This document shows positions 62,463 to 64,000 of a stretch of 64,000 bases of DNA, one piece after another. The stretch lies in NCBI RefSeq assembly GCF_013373865.1, contig NC_050470.1:24148856-24212855 (forward strand), read 5' to 3'. Made by a program: the position numbers and the translations under genes. Below the pieces are notes generated by a model. That model saw nothing but the letters and a program-made list of their open reading frames with translations, had not been told where the DNA came from and did not search any database. The stretch's first letter is position 1. Each line of letters opens with the position of its first letter. The DNA comes from Monomorium pharaonis (lineage: Eukaryota > Arthropoda > Insecta > Hymenoptera > Formicidae).

Positions 62463-63597
62463 CGAATACATGCTTGAAGTAAACACTACTAAACGTCCGA
62501 TTAGTTTAATTAAGTTTAAGTGATTGCAAAAAATTAGAAATGACACGTGGTTTTATAAATGTATATCCGATAAAATTCGATTGTTTAAATCTTTACATCT
62601 TTATGTTAATACAATTTGTTTTCAATAGTTGCTACGATATATTTAATATAAGATTGTTTTCCAGCTAATGGTCCGCCTCTAGTCCCTCGATTCCGTTTGC
62701 TTTATATAATTTGCCAAATTCTGTAAGTTGAACAGCAAGATAAGAAAAGATCGGAAATTTCACATTTTAGTGAATTCTTTTAACAAACGAAAGTACTGCG
62801 CATACAAAATTTTTTCTCAATTTCAAAATGTCTTATGTATTAACAAAATTAATCGCATTTTATTTATTTTTTAATCGACATGTTATCTATTATATTTCTG
62901 ATCAATTTTACAAAAAAAAAGATTGCACGTAAATAATGAAAAATCGATTTCGAAAAAAGAATTCTATATTATCAATGAAGTCTTATGTAATCGCCAAAGA
63001 TAATTTGTTCTGCATTAAACGAATTAGTTAAAAGTAATTATGATGGTATCGTCGGCAATATTACTATCGATTAGCCATCTATTACACGGCATATCCCGTA
63101 ATTATCAACGGTGAAATGCGGAAATGCGAGATGACCTCTCGGCGACTTATTACTCAGAAAATCATAGTAATTGGATACCACACAGGAAGTTGTACTACGT
63201 CCGGATGGATATACGCAAGATGCTCATCCGTCATTTTAATTTTTTTAAAATTATAATTCTCTCTCCGCAATGTAAATAAATTTACGTGCGTTTTCGTGTG
63301 TATGTGTGTTTACGTGAAAAAAAATTTAAGAAAAAATACTAACGCGAATATAGAAGAAAATATTTCTTGTAAAAGCGAAGAGGAATAAACATCCTACAAA
63401 TATCTAGCATACTTAACATTTCTTTATAGATTGCAAGTAGTTATTTAAATTTGTATGCTCCAGAAAACTATATTTTCAAATATCGAAATACAAAGTTTTT
63501 TTTCGCATTATAAAAAAAAATCAAGATATATTTTTGCCTGCTTCATTCGCCTCTCTAACACGTACGTCTAACGATATCTAACAGGTACAGAATCACC
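62463..63597. other. AT-rich non-coding
   Basis: AT-rich, with no gene or paired repeat seen. TCTAAC occurs three times in 63553-63583, just before TAACAG, which looks like branch-point and acceptor sequence. Confidence 0.55.
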
Positions 63598-63705
63598 ATG
63601 GAATCAAGATCGCGCAATATGTTGTTCGCGACCCATAAGCGCAGCGGGGTTTCCATTATTTTGCCAGACACGGGAGCAGATGCGAGCGGACCTTCGTGGA
63701 TTTAA
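63598..63705 (+). pseudogene. 35-codon frame with retroelement-protease-like motif
   Basis: The ATG lies in ATCACCATGG, a favourable context, and the frame ends at TAA. Codons 22-28 read LPDTGAD, the active-site signature (D-T/S-G) of retroelement aspartic proteases such as those of Ty3/Gypsy elements, with hydrophobic residues before it as in that family. Nothing else of a retroelement (reverse transcriptase, integrase, LTR) is visible on either side. It may be a tiny relic of an old insertion, or a chance match of seven residues. Confidence 0.15.
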
Positions 63706-64000
63706 TTACGCCTAATTAACCCGGCGGCCGGTGAGCTGAAAGCCCGACGCCGATTTTCTTACCGCTACTTATTTCATTCCTGCTCGTTCCACCTTGTTCT
63801 TCTCCTGGTATATGCCGTCGTCGTCGTCCCTCTTCCACCGCCGCGCGACGGTGGAAACAAAACAGCATGTCCATTAAATGTACCAGGTATAACACCCGTG
63901 TAGTGAGAATACCGTGGCGTTTCCAAGAGTCGAGGAAACCCTTTTAAGACGGTGTCAAATAAATATGGCGAAAGGGGAAGTATAAATTCTTTCGCGCGTT
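63706..64000. other. CpG-rich non-coding
   Basis: Contains (CGT)4-like sequence near 63807-63818 and an 8-bp hairpin at 63833-63856. No gene is seen before the window ends. Confidence 0.6.
63833..63856. repeat. Perfect 8-bp hairpin
   Basis: TTCCACCG, an 8-base loop, then CGGTGGAA. No T-run follows and its function is unknown. Confidence 0.75.

Overview
The window looks like insect nuclear DNA, most likely from a hymenopteran and plausibly an ant. The signs are undepleted, locally abundant CpG, sharp alternation between CpG-rich and AT-rich patches of a few hundred bases, many dinucleotide and trinucleotide microsatellites, and short non-autonomous DNA transposons. The taxonomic call is an inference from composition, because no marker gene is present.

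I recognise no complete protein-coding gene. The longest open frames (about 180-190 codons) are rich in Arg, Ser and Cys or in low-complexity runs, as expected by chance in CpG-rich DNA. There is no tRNA, rRNA, CRISPR array or bacterial-style operon. The window is best read as a gene-poor intergenic or long-intron region. The best-supported coding traces are a candidate 124-nt exon on the + strand (38901-39024) and a 26-nt candidate microexon on the - strand (59221-59246). Weaker ones are a possible first exon on the - strand next to an isolated CpG island (50031-50990), a second splice-flanked stretch (41823-41926), and two TATA-like promoters with short ORFs downstream (near 28.0 kb and 41.5 kb).

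Layout. 1-23.6 kb: alternating CpG-rich and AT-rich patches with (GA)n, (CA)n, (TA)n and (ATT)n tracts, an inverted-repeat element at 4.5 kb and a 332-bp element with terminal inverted repeats at 20.7 kb. 23.6-27.0 kb: three diverged copies of a module of roughly 155-180 bp with conserved internal spacing, one of them inverted; this is the most unusual structure I found. 27-38.5 kb: CpG-rich, promoter-like sequence at 28.0 and 36.8 kb, few repeats. 38.5-50 kb: candidate exons and most of the small DNA elements: two with TTA-type target sites, a large fold-back packed with TCAGTG motifs, and a two-member hAT-like family with a near-perfect 8-bp target-site duplication. 50-59 kb: a CpG island containing a full cAMP-response element, then mixed sequence. 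59-64 kb: the microexon, a long near-perfect hairpin at 62.3 kb, and a 35-codon frame with a retroelement-protease-like motif.

The candidate exons lie on both strands and have no identified family, so they cannot be joined into one gene model from this window alone. I found no convincing new multi-gene system.
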